Shown: positions 43,957-54,015, counted from the first letter of the stretch. The stretch: DNA of 57,215 nt from Clostridia bacterium (GCA_022797215.1 JAAWKD010000009.1:1-57215), one strand, 5' to 3'. Program-made: numbers and translations. Notes: generated from the letters alone by a model not told the origin.

Positions 43957-45325
43957 TTATGCACATCTTTGTAATTTTTCTATGTTAAATAATTCTTCAA
44001 ATATGTATTCTAATACGTTTACAACTATACTATTTCCTGCTTGTTTATATAATTGAGTATTTGATATTCCTGTTTTTTTTGCTTTATAAAAGTCTTCATC
44101 ATCAAACCCCATTAATCTCCAACATTCCAAAGGTGTTAACTTCCTTATTCGTATATATTGTTTTCCCTCTCCCGACACAAAGATAGTATTCTCTTTATTA
44201 TTTTTAAGATTAATTATTGCTTTTTCTGCTATTTTGTTTTTAAAATTACTTGCAAGAATAGTTGTAGAAATTCCTTCTATATCGTAAACTCTGTCTTGTA
44301 TGCTCAATTTGTTATTTTTATTATTAATACAAATTGGTTTATCTATTTCTAATGTAGCTATATTAGCTGAGGTGAGAATCGTTTGTGATACTTCTTTTCC
44401 TACTCTCCCTCTTTTCGTGGTGCTAGTTGGATATGATATATTAATAGAATCACCCACTTTTGCTTTTGCATAACCACTTTTTGTGCCTTGCTTAATCAGT
44501 ACAAAAGGTTGCTTATTTCCACCATTTCCCGAATTAATTAAAGTAGGTGAAATTCCATTCTGATTATATACACTTCCTGCTTGATGTTTTTTATTTTCTG
44601 TATCGTACATGCCTATGATTTTTTTTACTTTACTATTTTCTGTAATATCTGGATTTTGCATCTCTCTCATCAACTTATTACTTTTTTTAATTAATTTTCC
44701 AATGGCATTTTCTGAAAGATAATATTTTTCATCAACATTATCTTCTAAAAAGTCTTTAAGCTTCCACATTAGAGGCACTTTGGGTGGAAAACAGAATCCA
44801 CTTTGTGCTATATCATTGCGAACTGAAATAATAAAAACTCTTTCTCTATTTTGTGGAATTCCATAGTTTTTAGCATTTAATACTTGCCAATAATTTGTAT
44901 ATCCTAATTCTGACAAATCCCTTAATATCGAATCAAATTGATTTTTAAATCTTTTGCTTGTAAGATTTTTTACATTTTCTATGATACTGTAATTTGGTCT
45001 TTTTTCCTTTAAAATTCTATAGCCTTCGTAATATAGTCCGCTTCTAGTTTCCCCTTTTCTGATTCCACTCATTTTTCCGTGCGACACTAATATCTTGACA
45101 AGGGAATCCCCAACTTAACATATCAAAATCGGGTAAAGCCTTTGCATCAATTTTTGATATATCACCATAGTTCAAATCTTCTGAAATATTATGTATAGCA
45201 CAATATGACTTGATAGCATATTTATCTATTTCAGAGAACCCAACCACTTCATGTGGAATTTTTAATCTTTCTAATGCTTTCTCAAAAGCCCCTATTCCAC
45301 TAAATAAACTAAATAATTTTAACAT
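43957..45325 (-). CDS. DNA cytosine-5 methyltransferase, split at CGGA
   Basis: A C5-methyltransferase of about 455 residues. Motif I is LFSGIGAFEKAL, motif IV is GFPCQDIS with the catalytic Cys, motif VI is IIENV, motif VIII is QNRERVFIISVR, and the target-recognition region and final LTPLECWRLMGFDDEDF, QAGNSIVVNV (motifs IX-X) follow. Frame 0 reads GTC GCA CGG AAA and stops at 45044. Skipping the C at 45079 gives SVAGKMSGIRKGETRSG, exactly the conserved SxAG run after PCQ, and joins the rest of the enzyme. The break is a +1 shift at CGGA. No restriction enzyme is adjacent, so it may be an orphan enzyme protecting the element. Confidence 0.9.
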
Positions 45326-45352
45326 TTAATAATTCTATCTCCTCCTTTGTAT

Positions 45353-45381
45353 AAAAAAATACCTCAGGATATCCTAAGGTA
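45353..45381 (-). terminator. Terminator of the mobilization operon
   Basis: TACCTTAGGAT/ATCCTGAGGTA stem, then a T tract on the minus strand. Confidence 0.88.
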
Positions 45382-45384
45382 AAT

Positions 45385-47028
45385 TCAAGCTACTTTAATC
45401 TCACTATAGCCTTTATCAATTTCTTTCTTTTTATCTAGTACATATTGTTCTAATTCTATACCGGTTATATTTTTCATTAATTTATTATTTTCATCGTACA
45501 ACTCATACTCTTTATCATCTACTAAATACAAAGTATAGTACTGATGCTTTTCATTAAAAGCTGTATATTTTTTTTTGATATATACTTTTTCTTTTGTATA
45601 TGGCAAATTAATGCAAAAATATTCGTCATTAGATAATTTATAATCAATTCTATTACTACCAAATTTTATATTATGAATAAAAAGGCTAGAATTAGACAGC
45701 TTTTCTTCTTTAATAGTATCTAAATGATTAAGTTCTCTTTGCAAGTCTAATACTTCTTTTTTTAGCTTATTAATAGTAATTCTGTCTAATCTCGAAGCTT
45801 TGATTAATTGTTTTGCTTCATCTACAGAATGAATATTTAATTCGTTTTGAATACTCAAAAACAATTCTACTTCCGCTGGTAAAACATAATCTTCATCTAT
45901 TTCTTTATAAGACATGGCATATTGATAATCTTTATATAATTTAATATAATCCTGTGCTTTTTCTGTTCTCTCAATTATTTCATTAAACTTATCTTTATTC
46001 TTCTTTAAATCTTTATTTAAAGATTTCATTTGTAATCGTTTATTTTCAATTTGATTTTCTATATCATTGAAAGACTTTATATTATATTTATCTAAATATT
46101 CTAATTGTTGCTTTAGCTGATAGTATCTTTTTATTTCTTCATACCTAGTTTTTTGGTATTGGCAATATCTCTTTCCTTCTATGGCTAATTGAGTTTTCTC
46201 TATCGCCTCTTTAGATTCATTCGCTTTTCTAAATAAAATACTATTGAATTCATTTTGCGAAGTCTTAATTCCCAGTAATTTTATATTATTTTGTGATTGA
46301 TAATATTTATATAAATTTTGTTCTGTATATTTTTTATCAATAGTGGATAATCTAGCAAATCTTTGCATTCCCATTATTTTGACTGAAATATACTTTCCTC
46401 TTTTTATCTCATATCCTGATATAGATAGTTCTTCTAAGAGTTCTTCTAAACTACTGCATTTTATAAGTAAATTTTCAATATCCTCTTTAATTTTTTGTTT
46501 CCAACTTTGTTCTTTGTACTGATAATAGTAATCCTTATTCTTTATTTTGCTAAATGTTCGCTTAGGCATAATATAACATCCATACTGAGCTGCAATTTTA
46601 TCGCTAGTATTACTTAGTCCATATAATCCTTCTCTAGTATCTCCTAATCTATCATTTAGTTTCGTTCCATTTAAGTTAATAGCATTTAGAGCTATATGAT
46701 TATGTATATGACCTTTATCCATATGAGTACTAATTACACATTCATAATTTGGATATAGTTCCTGACAAAGCTTTTTACCTATTCTATTTGCTTGTGCTGG
46801 TGTAATACTGTCATTTGGAGAAAAACTTTGAATAATGTGATAAGCTACTCGGTTTCCTTGCATATTAAATCTTTTTTGTGTCCTCATAAAATCTGATAAA
46901 GCGGTTTCTACATTACAATTTAAAGAAGATGCAACAGCTATTTTTTCACCATAATTTTTTTCATCCAGGATATATTCTATTAAATCTTGCGGTGTACCAT
47001 AGTGTGGTATTCTCTTAGTATATGGTAT
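45385..47028 (-). CDS. mobA: MobP-type relaxase with apparent ATA start
   Basis: A VirD2-like relaxase of about 547 residues. RVAYHIIQSFSPNDSITPAQ, CVISTHMDKGHIHNHIALNA (zinc His cluster) and a long coiled-coil C-terminus (residues about 250-400) are clear. The first ATG (46887) would cut off the N-terminal 47 residues, PYTKRIPHYGTPQDLIEYIL and what follows, which relaxases need. That segment is open back to ATA at 47028, placed 8 bp after AGGAGG and 3 bp after the mobC stop. No ATG, GTG or TTG lies between. The enzyme therefore starts at ATA or has lost its start. Confidence 0.85.
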   Translation of the reverse strand: MPYTKRIPHYGTPQDLIEYILDEKNYGEKIAVASSLNCNVETALSDFMRTQKRFNMQGNRVAYHIIQSFSPNDSITPAQANRIGKKLCQELYPNYECVISTHMDKGHIHNHIALNAINLNGTKLNDRLGDTREGLYGLSNTSDKIAAQYGCYIMPKRTFSKIKNKDYYYQYKEQSWKQKIKEDIENLLIKCSSLEELLEELSISGYEIKRGKYISVKIMGMQRFARLSTIDKKYTEQNLYKYYQSQNNIKLLGIKTSQNEFNSILFRKANESKEAIEKTQLAIEGKRYCQYQKTRYEEIKRYYQLKQQLEYLDKYNIKSFNDIENQIENKRLQMKSLNKDLKKNKDKFNEIIERTEKAQDYIKLYKDYQYAMSYKEIDEDYVLPAEVELFLSIQNELNIHSVDEAKQLIKASRLDRITINKLKKEVLDLQRELNHLDTIKEEKLSNSSLFIHNIKFGSNRIDYKLSNDEYFCINLPYTKEKVYIKKKYTAFNEKHQYYTLYLVDDKEYELYDENNKLMKNITGIELEQYVLDKKKEIDKGYSEIKVA

Positions 47029-47031
47029 TTC

Positions 47032-47439
47032 CTATTCCTCCTGTACTTTTTTTCGATTTACTTCTTGCCAAACATCTAAGTCTAGTTTTTTATCAATTAA
47101 CTTTAACATATTCTTTTGATTTCTCATAATATTTACTAGCATTAATTTTATGTTTTGAACTGCCATATCATCTATCTGCGTATTATATTTTATAATATGT
47201 CTTATATCTTTTAAGATTTTCTTTAATTCTTTTGTATTACTTGCATAAGAATCGTAAATTAATTTTTGATTTTTTATATCCGTGAAAGTAACTTTTTCAT
47301 AAATGGATGCATCAATTAAGTATTTAGATAAATCTTTATATCCATAGCTTTTAGCTTTTGCTTTTATTAAACATTTTTCGTCTTCTGTCACTCTAGCTTT
47401 AATAATTTTCGTTTTGTTCACCATTAATTTTCCTTTCAA
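47032..47439 (-). CDS. mobC: MobC-type relaxosome protein
   Basis: 135 residues. An N-terminal ribbon-helix-helix region (IKARVTEDEKCLIKAKAKSY) and the helical segment ending MRNQKNMLKLI match MobC-like accessory proteins. It is next to the relaxase, and its last codons (CAG GAG GAA TAG) contain the relaxase ribosome site. Confidence 0.82.
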   Translation of the reverse strand: MKGKLMVNKTKIIKARVTEDEKCLIKAKAKSYGYKDLSKYLIDASIYEKVTFTDIKNQKLIYDSYASNTKELKKILKDIRHIIKYNTQIDDMAVQNIKLMLVNIMRNQKNMLKLIDKKLDLDVWQEVNRKKVQEE

Positions 47440-47459
47440 GTTTTTAATATTAGTATGCT

Positions 47460-48080
47460 TTATAGAAAAATATCATATGGATAACCCTCTGCTATATATT
47501 TTTCTGTAAGTTCCATTTTGTAATCTTCTAATAGTTCCAAATATTTCTGTTTAAAACATTTTTTGCATAACCATTCTACTCCATGTCTTGAAATTTTATA
47601 TTTTCCATTTTCTTTAAATCTGTAATTTTCATTTTCCTTTATCATTTTTGATATAGCTTTTCTTATAGTATCACTTTTTCTGTTAAAATACTGTTCTAAC
47701 TCTATTACATACATATCATTTTCCCAAAAAGATTTTCTATCAACTTGTAGTAATTCTTCATACTGTGCCATTCTAGTAATAAAGAATTCTATATCAGCAT
47801 CAATCATTTTTTTTTCATTTTGAAAATATACATATTTTAGCCAGTAGAATCCTTCAATCAAAATATAATTTTTATAACCTTTTGCCATTTTACTTTTCCA
47901 TCTACACTTTGGATGCTTTTTACTCATAATTTCTATAGCTTTTCGCAAACCTTTCTCTGTGAGGTTTCCGCCTTTTTTAGTTGTTATATTTAATACTTTT
48001 AACTTTTCTAAAATTCTATCATAAGATAGAAAAATGCTTTCTAATTCCTTTTCTATATCTGTAATCATAATTTTTTCCAA
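47460..48080 (-). CDS. Hypothetical protein of the mobilization operon
   Basis: 206 residues, mixed charge, with winged-helix-like stretches (YFNRKSDTIRKAISKMIK, ISRHGVEWLCKKCF). It may be a DNA-binding transfer or replication accessory. TTG at 48080 or ATG at 48068 are possible starts; the ribosome site is poor. It is first of three genes ending with the relaxase. Confidence 0.5.
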   Translation of the reverse strand: MEKIMITDIEKELESIFLSYDRILEKLKVLNITTKKGGNLTEKGLRKAIEIMSKKHPKCRWKSKMAKGYKNYILIEGFYWLKYVYFQNEKKMIDADIEFFITRMAQYEELLQVDRKSFWENDMYVIELEQYFNRKSDTIRKAISKMIKENENYRFKENGKYKISRHGVEWLCKKCFKQKYLELLEDYKMELTEKYIAEGYPYDIFL

Positions 48081-48152
48081 AAAAATAAAGATACAATTTT
48101 CTAAAAAAAGAAAATCATATCTTGTCTAATTATTTTCAACTTTTTTGTACTC

Positions 48153-48353
48153 CTAGTCTAAATTAAATTCGCTATATACATAGTAAGTAATTTTATCTTC
48201 AAATTCTACTTTAGAATATTTTAATTTTCTAATACTCTCTGGAGCATCTTCTACCATTCCTGTATATATCTCTTTTCCATCTAGCATAACCTTAATATCT
48301 AAAAGTCTTCCTGAACCTACTGACGAATATACTCTTTTTTCTTCACTTACCAT
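48153..48353 (-). CDS. Small hypothetical protein
   Basis: 66 residues, beta-rich, no recognised motif. ATG follows GCAGGAGG. It follows the 75-residue gene by 21 bp and probably shares its transcript. Confidence 0.5.
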   Translation of the reverse strand: MVSEEKRVYSSVGSGRLLDIKVMLDGKEIYTGMVEDAPESIRKLKYSKVEFEDKITYYVYSEFNLD

Positions 48354-48374
48354 ACTCTTTAATCCTCCTGCATT

Positions 48375-48602
48375 TTACTCTATATACTTCGATAATATTC
48401 TTATTACATGTTCTACCCAATCACGTGAAATATGTTCATTGTACTTATATATTGTAATTGCATCATTTATTGCACCTATATACATATGTGCCTTATAATA
48501 CCCTGGATTTTCACAGAATTCGTCAATTGTTCCTTTAGAATACGTTAGTTGATATCCATTAGGTGGGCATTTTTCTTTTTCGGGAATGTAAAACTTTTTC
48601 AT
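48375..48602 (-). CDS. Small hypothetical protein
   Basis: 75 residues with YIPEKEKCPPNGYQLTYSKG at the start; no recognised family. ATG follows GGAGATGAAG. Confidence 0.5.
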   Translation of the reverse strand: MKKFYIPEKEKCPPNGYQLTYSKGTIDEFCENPGYYKAHMYIGAINDAITIYKYNEHISRDWVEHVIRILSKYIE

Positions 48603-48667
48603 TTCTTCATCTCCTATTTGTATTAATTTTATTTATCCTACCATAGAAATGAATATGTAACAAAATT

Positions 48668-49123
48668 TTATAAAGGTATCTTTTCTTCTGTAATAATTAT
48701 TTGTGGATTCATTATTAATATCGACTCACAGTCCCAACCAAATAATTGAAAATATAATTCATCGGTTTCTCCAATAAAAACTTCTATCGCATCATATTTT
48801 TTTGATAATCTTTCAAAATCTAGTTTTGTATATAAATTATCTCTGTAGCCTCTTCTTTTATCGTCTAATTTTGGTAAATCCTCTAACTGTTTACAATTGT
48901 TAATACTTAGTATTCTTGCTTTGTCATCTATTGAGAATATTATGTATTTATTCAAATCAATATCATATCCCTGTTTTATGCAATAATTTTTCCATGAATA
49001 ATTAGAGTCTACTCGACTAGCCCAAAAACCTCCATACGGTTTTGTGGGTATTCTAGAATCATTGCTTATTACCTCAAATCTATTTATCTCAAATTTATCA
49101 TTTCCATAGTGTATATATCTCAT
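48668..49123 (-). CDS. Hypothetical protein, possibly toxin-immunity type
   Basis: 151 residues. The opening IHYGNDKF and KPYGGFWAS, with DSNYSWKNYC, resembles small enzymes acting on single cytoplasmic proteins found in mobile elements. I do not assign activity. Last open frame before a 417-bp non-coding gap. Confidence 0.5.
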   Translation of the reverse strand: MRYIHYGNDKFEINRFEVISNDSRIPTKPYGGFWASRVDSNYSWKNYCIKQGYDIDLNKYIIFSIDDKARILSINNCKQLEDLPKLDDKRRGYRDNLYTKLDFERLSKKYDAIEVFIGETDELYFQLFGWDCESILIMNPQIIITEEKIPL

Positions 49124-49279
49124 CTATATAGTCCTTCATTTTAGTTTTTCCTATTAATTTGTATTGTTATTCGACTTATCTTATTATTTTTGTTTTAACT
49201 ACTTCTAAAATATTTTAATTTATTCTTATTGCTAAAGAGATTATATCATAGAATCATTATATATTCCATCTATTCCTAA

Positions 49280-49470
49280 CAAAAAATTAATTCTAGCGAT
49301 AGCGAAGGATTAATTAAAAAGCAAAATTTTATTTTGCGTCGAAAAAACATGGCATTTTTGAGTGCCTTTTTTTCGCCAGCATGGTCCACAGGACCACAAA
49401 TCGCTGTTTAGGGAAAAACCCTAATACCCTTTTTTAGCCCGCTGGGAGAAATTCTTTCGAGTTATTTTTA
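49280..49470. other. Non-coding region with several hairpins, candidate transfer origin
   Basis: GCAAAATTTTATTTTGC, CGAAAAAA with TTTTTTCG around GGCATTTTTGAGTGCC, TGGTCC/GGACCA and AGGGAAAAACCCT follow one another inside the 49124-49540 gap. Such stem clusters occur at origins of transfer or replication. No nick sequence is recognised. Confidence 0.4.
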
Positions 49471-49540
49471 AAAAAAATGAAGCAAAAATGCTCCACTTAA
49501 TTTCAATTTTCTCTTGTATAGTATTCATATCCCACCCCCT

Positions 49541-50410
49541 TTAACCACAGATTTCTAAATTATATTCTTCATCTACAGTATTTGTATCATAAGTGTTTTT
49601 ATTTAATTCAACTTCTAATCTACATTTATAAAGTACATCAGAACTAAACTCATTTAAACTATGTTTAATAACATTAGCAGCTGATACTATTTCACTAATA
49701 GTTGGTGTTTTTTCTTGTCTTTCTCTTTCCATTACCATTTGGTCAATATAGCTTTCTGTATCAAAAGAATTAGATATATAATTAAGATTTCTTATAACTC
49801 TTGATACATCATAACTAAAAATATCAATTTCAAAAGAATAACTTATATTAGCATTTATATCTTTAGATAATTTTAAATAGTTATCTGTATTTATTTGTGC
49901 TTTCCACCCACAATTTTCAATAATTGATTTCAATTTGTTAAGAGGTATTTTATCAATATTTATATAAGCTCTTTCGTTATAATATTTGCCTATTTTTAGT
50001 TCTTTAAAAATTCTATCTCTATCACTAAATCTAGTTTCCAAATACTTTTGACTTAATAATTCATTTTCTAAATTTCTAAATGAATTATTATAATAACTTC
50101 TAAAACCTTGTAAGTTATAGTGAGCAATACCTTCACAGGCATAAATAAAAAAGTGGTACATTTCCTCGGTTAAACCATCTAATGTCCCACTTTTTTGTAA
50201 CTTTCTATATGCTTTTATAATTTCTTCAAAAGGATATACACTATTTCCATTGTAAAGTATATCGGATTTCAGCTTGTTTTTATCAATGCATTCTTGTATC
50301 AATAGTCTGTCTTGCGATTCATTACCTGTTAATTCTAAATTTTCGATTATTGCTTTTTCGTTTTGAATGATAGTATTACTTCCACATAAAGTAATAGTTT
50401 TTCCATTCAA
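49541..50410 (-). CDS. Hypothetical protein of the polyvalent operon
   Basis: About 289 residues from a TTG at 50410. The frame is open further upstream and a more likely N-terminus KLLNHVETNLNGKTITLCGS begins close to AAAGGGGGG, but only ATT or TTA codons are available there as starts. The middle is helical with many Tyr and Asn. No family is recognised. Confidence 0.55.
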   Translation of the reverse strand: MNGKTITLCGSNTIIQNEKAIIENLELTGNESQDRLLIQECIDKNKLKSDILYNGNSVYPFEEIIKAYRKLQKSGTLDGLTEEMYHFFIYACEGIAHYNLQGFRSYYNNSFRNLENELLSQKYLETRFSDRDRIFKELKIGKYYNERAYINIDKIPLNKLKSIIENCGWKAQINTDNYLKLSKDINANISYSFEIDIFSYDVSRVIRNLNYISNSFDTESYIDQMVMERERQEKTPTISEIVSAANVIKHSLNEFSSDVLYKCRLEVELNKNTYDTNTVDEEYNLEICG

Positions 50411-50451
50411 ATTTGTTTCAACATGATTTAATAATTTAATCCCCCCTTTAT

Positions 50452-51468
50452 CTAAATATCTATATCATATTCATTTTCTTTTAAGTCTAATAATTCCTTA
50501 TCCTCATAAATTATCTTTTTCTTATATTCTATTTTGGCTACTTCCTTTATAAATAAATTATCTTGCTCTCTCCCCCATGTATCTTTAAATAATCCTTCAA
50601 CTTTAGCTCTAACTTTTAAATTTGGAATATGCGATTCGTAGAAATCTAAACTTTCTAATATTCTTTTAGGATATTTAAAATCAACTAATTCGCTATTATG
50701 TTTTAATGTTATCGTTACCATTTGTGCATCTAAATCTTTTATAGATTGAATTATATCATGTTTCTTTTTATATTCATTATTTGGGTTATCTTTTAATTCT
50801 TGTAATAGAGTATTTCTTAACTGTTGTTTTAATAAAAGCACTCCTAAACGTTCTTTTACAGACACCTCATTATATTTATTATTAAAATATATAGATTCAA
50901 TTTTCTCTTTATTATTTATATATCCATCAAAAATTTTTTGAGTAGTTTCTATAGGATTTTGAATATATTTTATAATAAGAGTTTTAATATCATTTTCGTA
51001 GCATTTACTATTTATAGAAAAATATATTTCAGATTCTTTCTCATCATGTATATAGTCATTTACAATATTATTTTTGATATTATCATAGTTGCACTCATCT
51101 ACTATATATTTATCAAACACATTTTTGCCAACATTCATCAGTTGTAGTTTATTTTCTTCTATATATCTATTCAAATATATATTAGCACCATCTTTAATAT
51201 TTTTAGCAACCTCTTCTATAGGACCTTCGTAATAATTACTATACATATCTTCATCATATTTAGAATGAAGGTCAAATTCTGAACCATATAATTTTTTAGT
51301 AATTTTTTCAAAAAAACCTATAAAATGTAATTCGTTTCCATATTCAAATTCTCCATAAGAAGGCTTATATAGGAAATCAATATTGTCATTATATTTTATT
51401 TTTAACATGGTATATTTCCCTATTTTTTCTATGGATTTAGAACTGTCTAAAAATTCATCAATATTCAA
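50452..51468 (-). CDS. Hypothetical protein of the polyvalent operon
   Basis: 338 residues, acidic, mostly helical, ending in EYDIDI. The same acidic Tyr/Asp end is seen in neighbours (YDYDY, DIDYGY, YDLDI), a feature shared by proteins of this operon. TTG start after AAAGGAG. Confidence 0.6.
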   Translation of the reverse strand: MNIDEFLDSSKSIEKIGKYTMLKIKYNDNIDFLYKPSYGEFEYGNELHFIGFFEKITKKLYGSEFDLHSKYDEDMYSNYYEGPIEEVAKNIKDGANIYLNRYIEENKLQLMNVGKNVFDKYIVDECNYDNIKNNIVNDYIHDEKESEIYFSINSKCYENDIKTLIIKYIQNPIETTQKIFDGYINNKEKIESIYFNNKYNEVSVKERLGVLLLKQQLRNTLLQELKDNPNNEYKKKHDIIQSIKDLDAQMVTITLKHNSELVDFKYPKRILESLDFYESHIPNLKVRAKVEGLFKDTWGREQDNLFIKEVAKIEYKKKIIYEDKELLDLKENEYDIDI

Positions 51469-51484
51469 TAAAATTTCTCCTTTA

Positions 51485-53506
51485 TTAATAATCGTAATCG
51501 TATTCTAAGTTATTATCAACTTGTTGTATTCTACAATCATGTAATATAGACTTTTCTTTCAAAAAATTAATAAAATTATCTATTTTTTCATTTATTAATT
51601 GTCTTTCTTTACCTTCTGGAAATGCTTTTATCAATTCTAATTCATTATCTTTATTTGGAATAAGACCTAGAGAAAGCTCTGCATGCCCACATAGATAATC
51701 ACTTCTATTATTTAATTTGTCGCTAACATAGCAAGCAAAACTACGAGCAAACATTTCTTTTACATCAGTCCAATATCCATGCCCTGATTTTGTATATATT
51801 TCATCAAATTGAATTGAATTTTTATAGAAATCAGTCTTTACTTTTTCTGGTTTTCCTATTTGCTTTCTTCTATTTGCTACATTGTTTTGTGAATATATTA
51901 TTTGAAGCCTGTCATTTTTGGATATAGTTCTTCCTACAATTTGTTTTCTTAGATTTGATAATTCATCTACTTCTTTGTTTCCATTACCTCTACTAAGATA
52001 AAGTGCTAAATTTTCACTTGATTTTTCAGCATCATCTATAATTTTTTGAATTAAAATGTCTTTCTTTTTAATTTGTTCTTCCGTTAAATGTTCTTTAGGA
52101 AAGAATGAATTAATGAGATTAGTAATTCGATTTACTTGTTTTTCATATTCTTTTACTTGTTTTTCTACAATTTCAGGTCCAGATGCTATCTTATATTTCA
52201 TAGTTTCAATAATATCTTTTATAAATTCTGATGAAGAGTCCAAATATCTATAATGTTCAGTTATAAATCCACTTAATCCAAATTGTTTTCCCACGATATC
52301 ATCTAGTGCATGCCCCCATTCGTGTGCTAAACTTCCTGCACCTTTTAGCTTTGTCAAATTTATTACTTCTCTATCTGGTTCATAATGAGCAAGAGCATTG
52401 CCACTTCCTCTTGAACCAAATGCAATAGATAATTTACCATTTAGAGCAATATCTGCTGGTGAAATAGAAAGAGCTTTACTCAAATCGAGTAAAGCATCAT
52501 ATCCATAGTTTAGGGATTGTTGTCTATCATTATTACTAAGCCAATTTCCAAATTCTCCACCTTTAAAATTAAATGTATTTATCATATCTTCGCCAGTAAT
52601 GTCTTTATTATTTCTGTAATTTTCACCATCACGAGAAATATTTTTTAGTTGTTTTGGAATAAATTTTTTCTTTCTATTTTTTGAATTATTTGTTTTCTCA
52701 TTGCTTTGTTGTTTATAGTTTTCTAATATATATTTTTTTGCTGCCTCTATACTTTCTAAATTGTTTTTTACTATCTTTCCTGTTTCTCGTATTATTATAA
52801 ATATAGTATTTTCTTTCCAATTTGATAAATCAGATAAACTTTGTTTAGGATAGATAAATCTTTTTCCATAACGTTCTTTTACTTCTATAACAGTTCTATT
52901 GCTATAATCTTTAGTAAATTTAGTATTATCATTATCATATAATAAAATCTCAAAATTAGATAATACTTTTTGTTCATCTGTATAGCAAAATTGTTTTTTT
53001 CTTATTTCAGAATCTATTGTAGCAAAATTCTTAACATTTGATACTCTTAGAAATTTATTATCTATAAACCCAGATGCAGAAGGGATAATTTGTATATAAT
53101 ATTCGTTTGGATTTCGTATTATATATTTAGACATAACCCTATTATAAAAATTTAAAATATCATCTTCTGTAGATAAATTCATTACTGCGTCTCTTATTTC
53201 TGAAACAAAAGTGATATAATTTTCTAATCTTTCTTCTATATCTTCTTTGCTAGGATGATATGTTAAAAAATTAGCTTGTGTAGGAGTTGCATCTCTTATT
53301 GTTTTTATAAAATATACAACTCTAATAGGTAAGCCATTATCCACTAACTCTTGATAATTTGGTTTTTTCCATATATTATCTTTTTTTACCAGTTTTTCTT
53401 TTTCTGCATCATTCATATAAGATAAATCATCTACCGAAAGCCCGCTTTCTTTCCACAAATCTTTTCTTGCACCACCAATTTTTTCACCAAAATCTTGTAT
53501 ATCCAT
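51485..53506 (-). CDS. Large polyvalent protein with LPD1 metallopeptidase domain
   Basis: 673 residues. The N-terminus FGEKIGGARKDLWKESGLS is typical of polyvalent proteins of phages and conjugative elements. The LPD1-type domain shows GYDALLDLSKALSISPADIA, ALAHYEPDREVINLTKLKGA and GSLAHEWGHALDD, with the HExxH-like zinc motif HEWGH. The C-terminal half has a coiled coil and ends EYDYDY. Such proteins are thought to enter the recipient with the DNA and protect the element. ATG follows AGGAGG. Confidence 0.82.
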   Translation of the reverse strand: MDIQDFGEKIGGARKDLWKESGLSVDDLSYMNDAEKEKLVKKDNIWKKPNYQELVDNGLPIRVVYFIKTIRDATPTQANFLTYHPSKEDIEERLENYITFVSEIRDAVMNLSTEDDILNFYNRVMSKYIIRNPNEYYIQIIPSASGFIDNKFLRVSNVKNFATIDSEIRKKQFCYTDEQKVLSNFEILLYDNDNTKFTKDYSNRTVIEVKERYGKRFIYPKQSLSDLSNWKENTIFIIIRETGKIVKNNLESIEAAKKYILENYKQQSNEKTNNSKNRKKKFIPKQLKNISRDGENYRNNKDITGEDMINTFNFKGGEFGNWLSNNDRQQSLNYGYDALLDLSKALSISPADIALNGKLSIAFGSRGSGNALAHYEPDREVINLTKLKGAGSLAHEWGHALDDIVGKQFGLSGFITEHYRYLDSSSEFIKDIIETMKYKIASGPEIVEKQVKEYEKQVNRITNLINSFFPKEHLTEEQIKKKDILIQKIIDDAEKSSENLALYLSRGNGNKEVDELSNLRKQIVGRTISKNDRLQIIYSQNNVANRRKQIGKPEKVKTDFYKNSIQFDEIYTKSGHGYWTDVKEMFARSFACYVSDKLNNRSDYLCGHAELSLGLIPNKDNELELIKAFPEGKERQLINEKIDNFINFLKEKSILHDCRIQQVDNNLEYDYDY

Positions 53507-53514
53507 ATATCCTC

Positions 53515-54015
53515 CTAGTAGCCATAATCGATGTCATTATCTTCTTCATCAATCTCATTTGAAACTTCCATAGCTCTTGCTTGAATGAAAGGACTTTCCT
53601 TTGATTCATTATAAGTATCTACTATGTCTTGACTTAATAAATGAAAATTCTTTTTTTCTTGCTTTTGTTTATCATCTATATAGTTATCTGTAAACGAAAT
53701 AGCAATTCGTTCATCTAATCTCAAATCCTTTGGATTTATTCCCATGTCAATACATAGGAGAGCTTGCCTAAAATATTTCTCATCTTCTTTCTTTAATGCA
53801 TTTAGTTGATTATACATAATGGTAAGAAATTGCCTACTCGTTATTTCTCCCATATAATTTTCTTTTACAGCCTCTAATATTTTTTCATAATGTGATGGTG
53901 GTACTTTTGTTGGTTGCCCATTGTCTGGGTTAATATAGGTATAAGTCATATCACTCATACTTTTACACATATCTTTTAATTTCATTTGCGTAAAGTCATC
54001 ATATTGCTTTCTCAT
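53515..54015 (-). CDS. Hypothetical protein of the polyvalent operon
   Basis: About 166 residues, helical, with DDFTQMKLKDMCKSMSDMTY and an acidic end DNDIDYGY. ATG at 54015 follows AAAGGAGG, overlapping the end of the previous gene by 17 bp. Confidence 0.6.
   Translation of the reverse strand: MRKQYDDFTQMKLKDMCKSMSDMTYTYINPDNGQPTKVPPSHYEKILEAVKENYMGEITSRQFLTIMYNQLNALKKEDEKYFRQALLCIDMGINPKDLRLDERIAISFTDNYIDDKQKQEKKNFHLLSQDIVDTYNESKESPFIQARAMEVSNEIDEEDNDIDYGY

Noticed and set aside
49124..49280. Small open frames in the gap before the hairpin cluster
   Set aside because: No ribosome sites and no coding-like composition.
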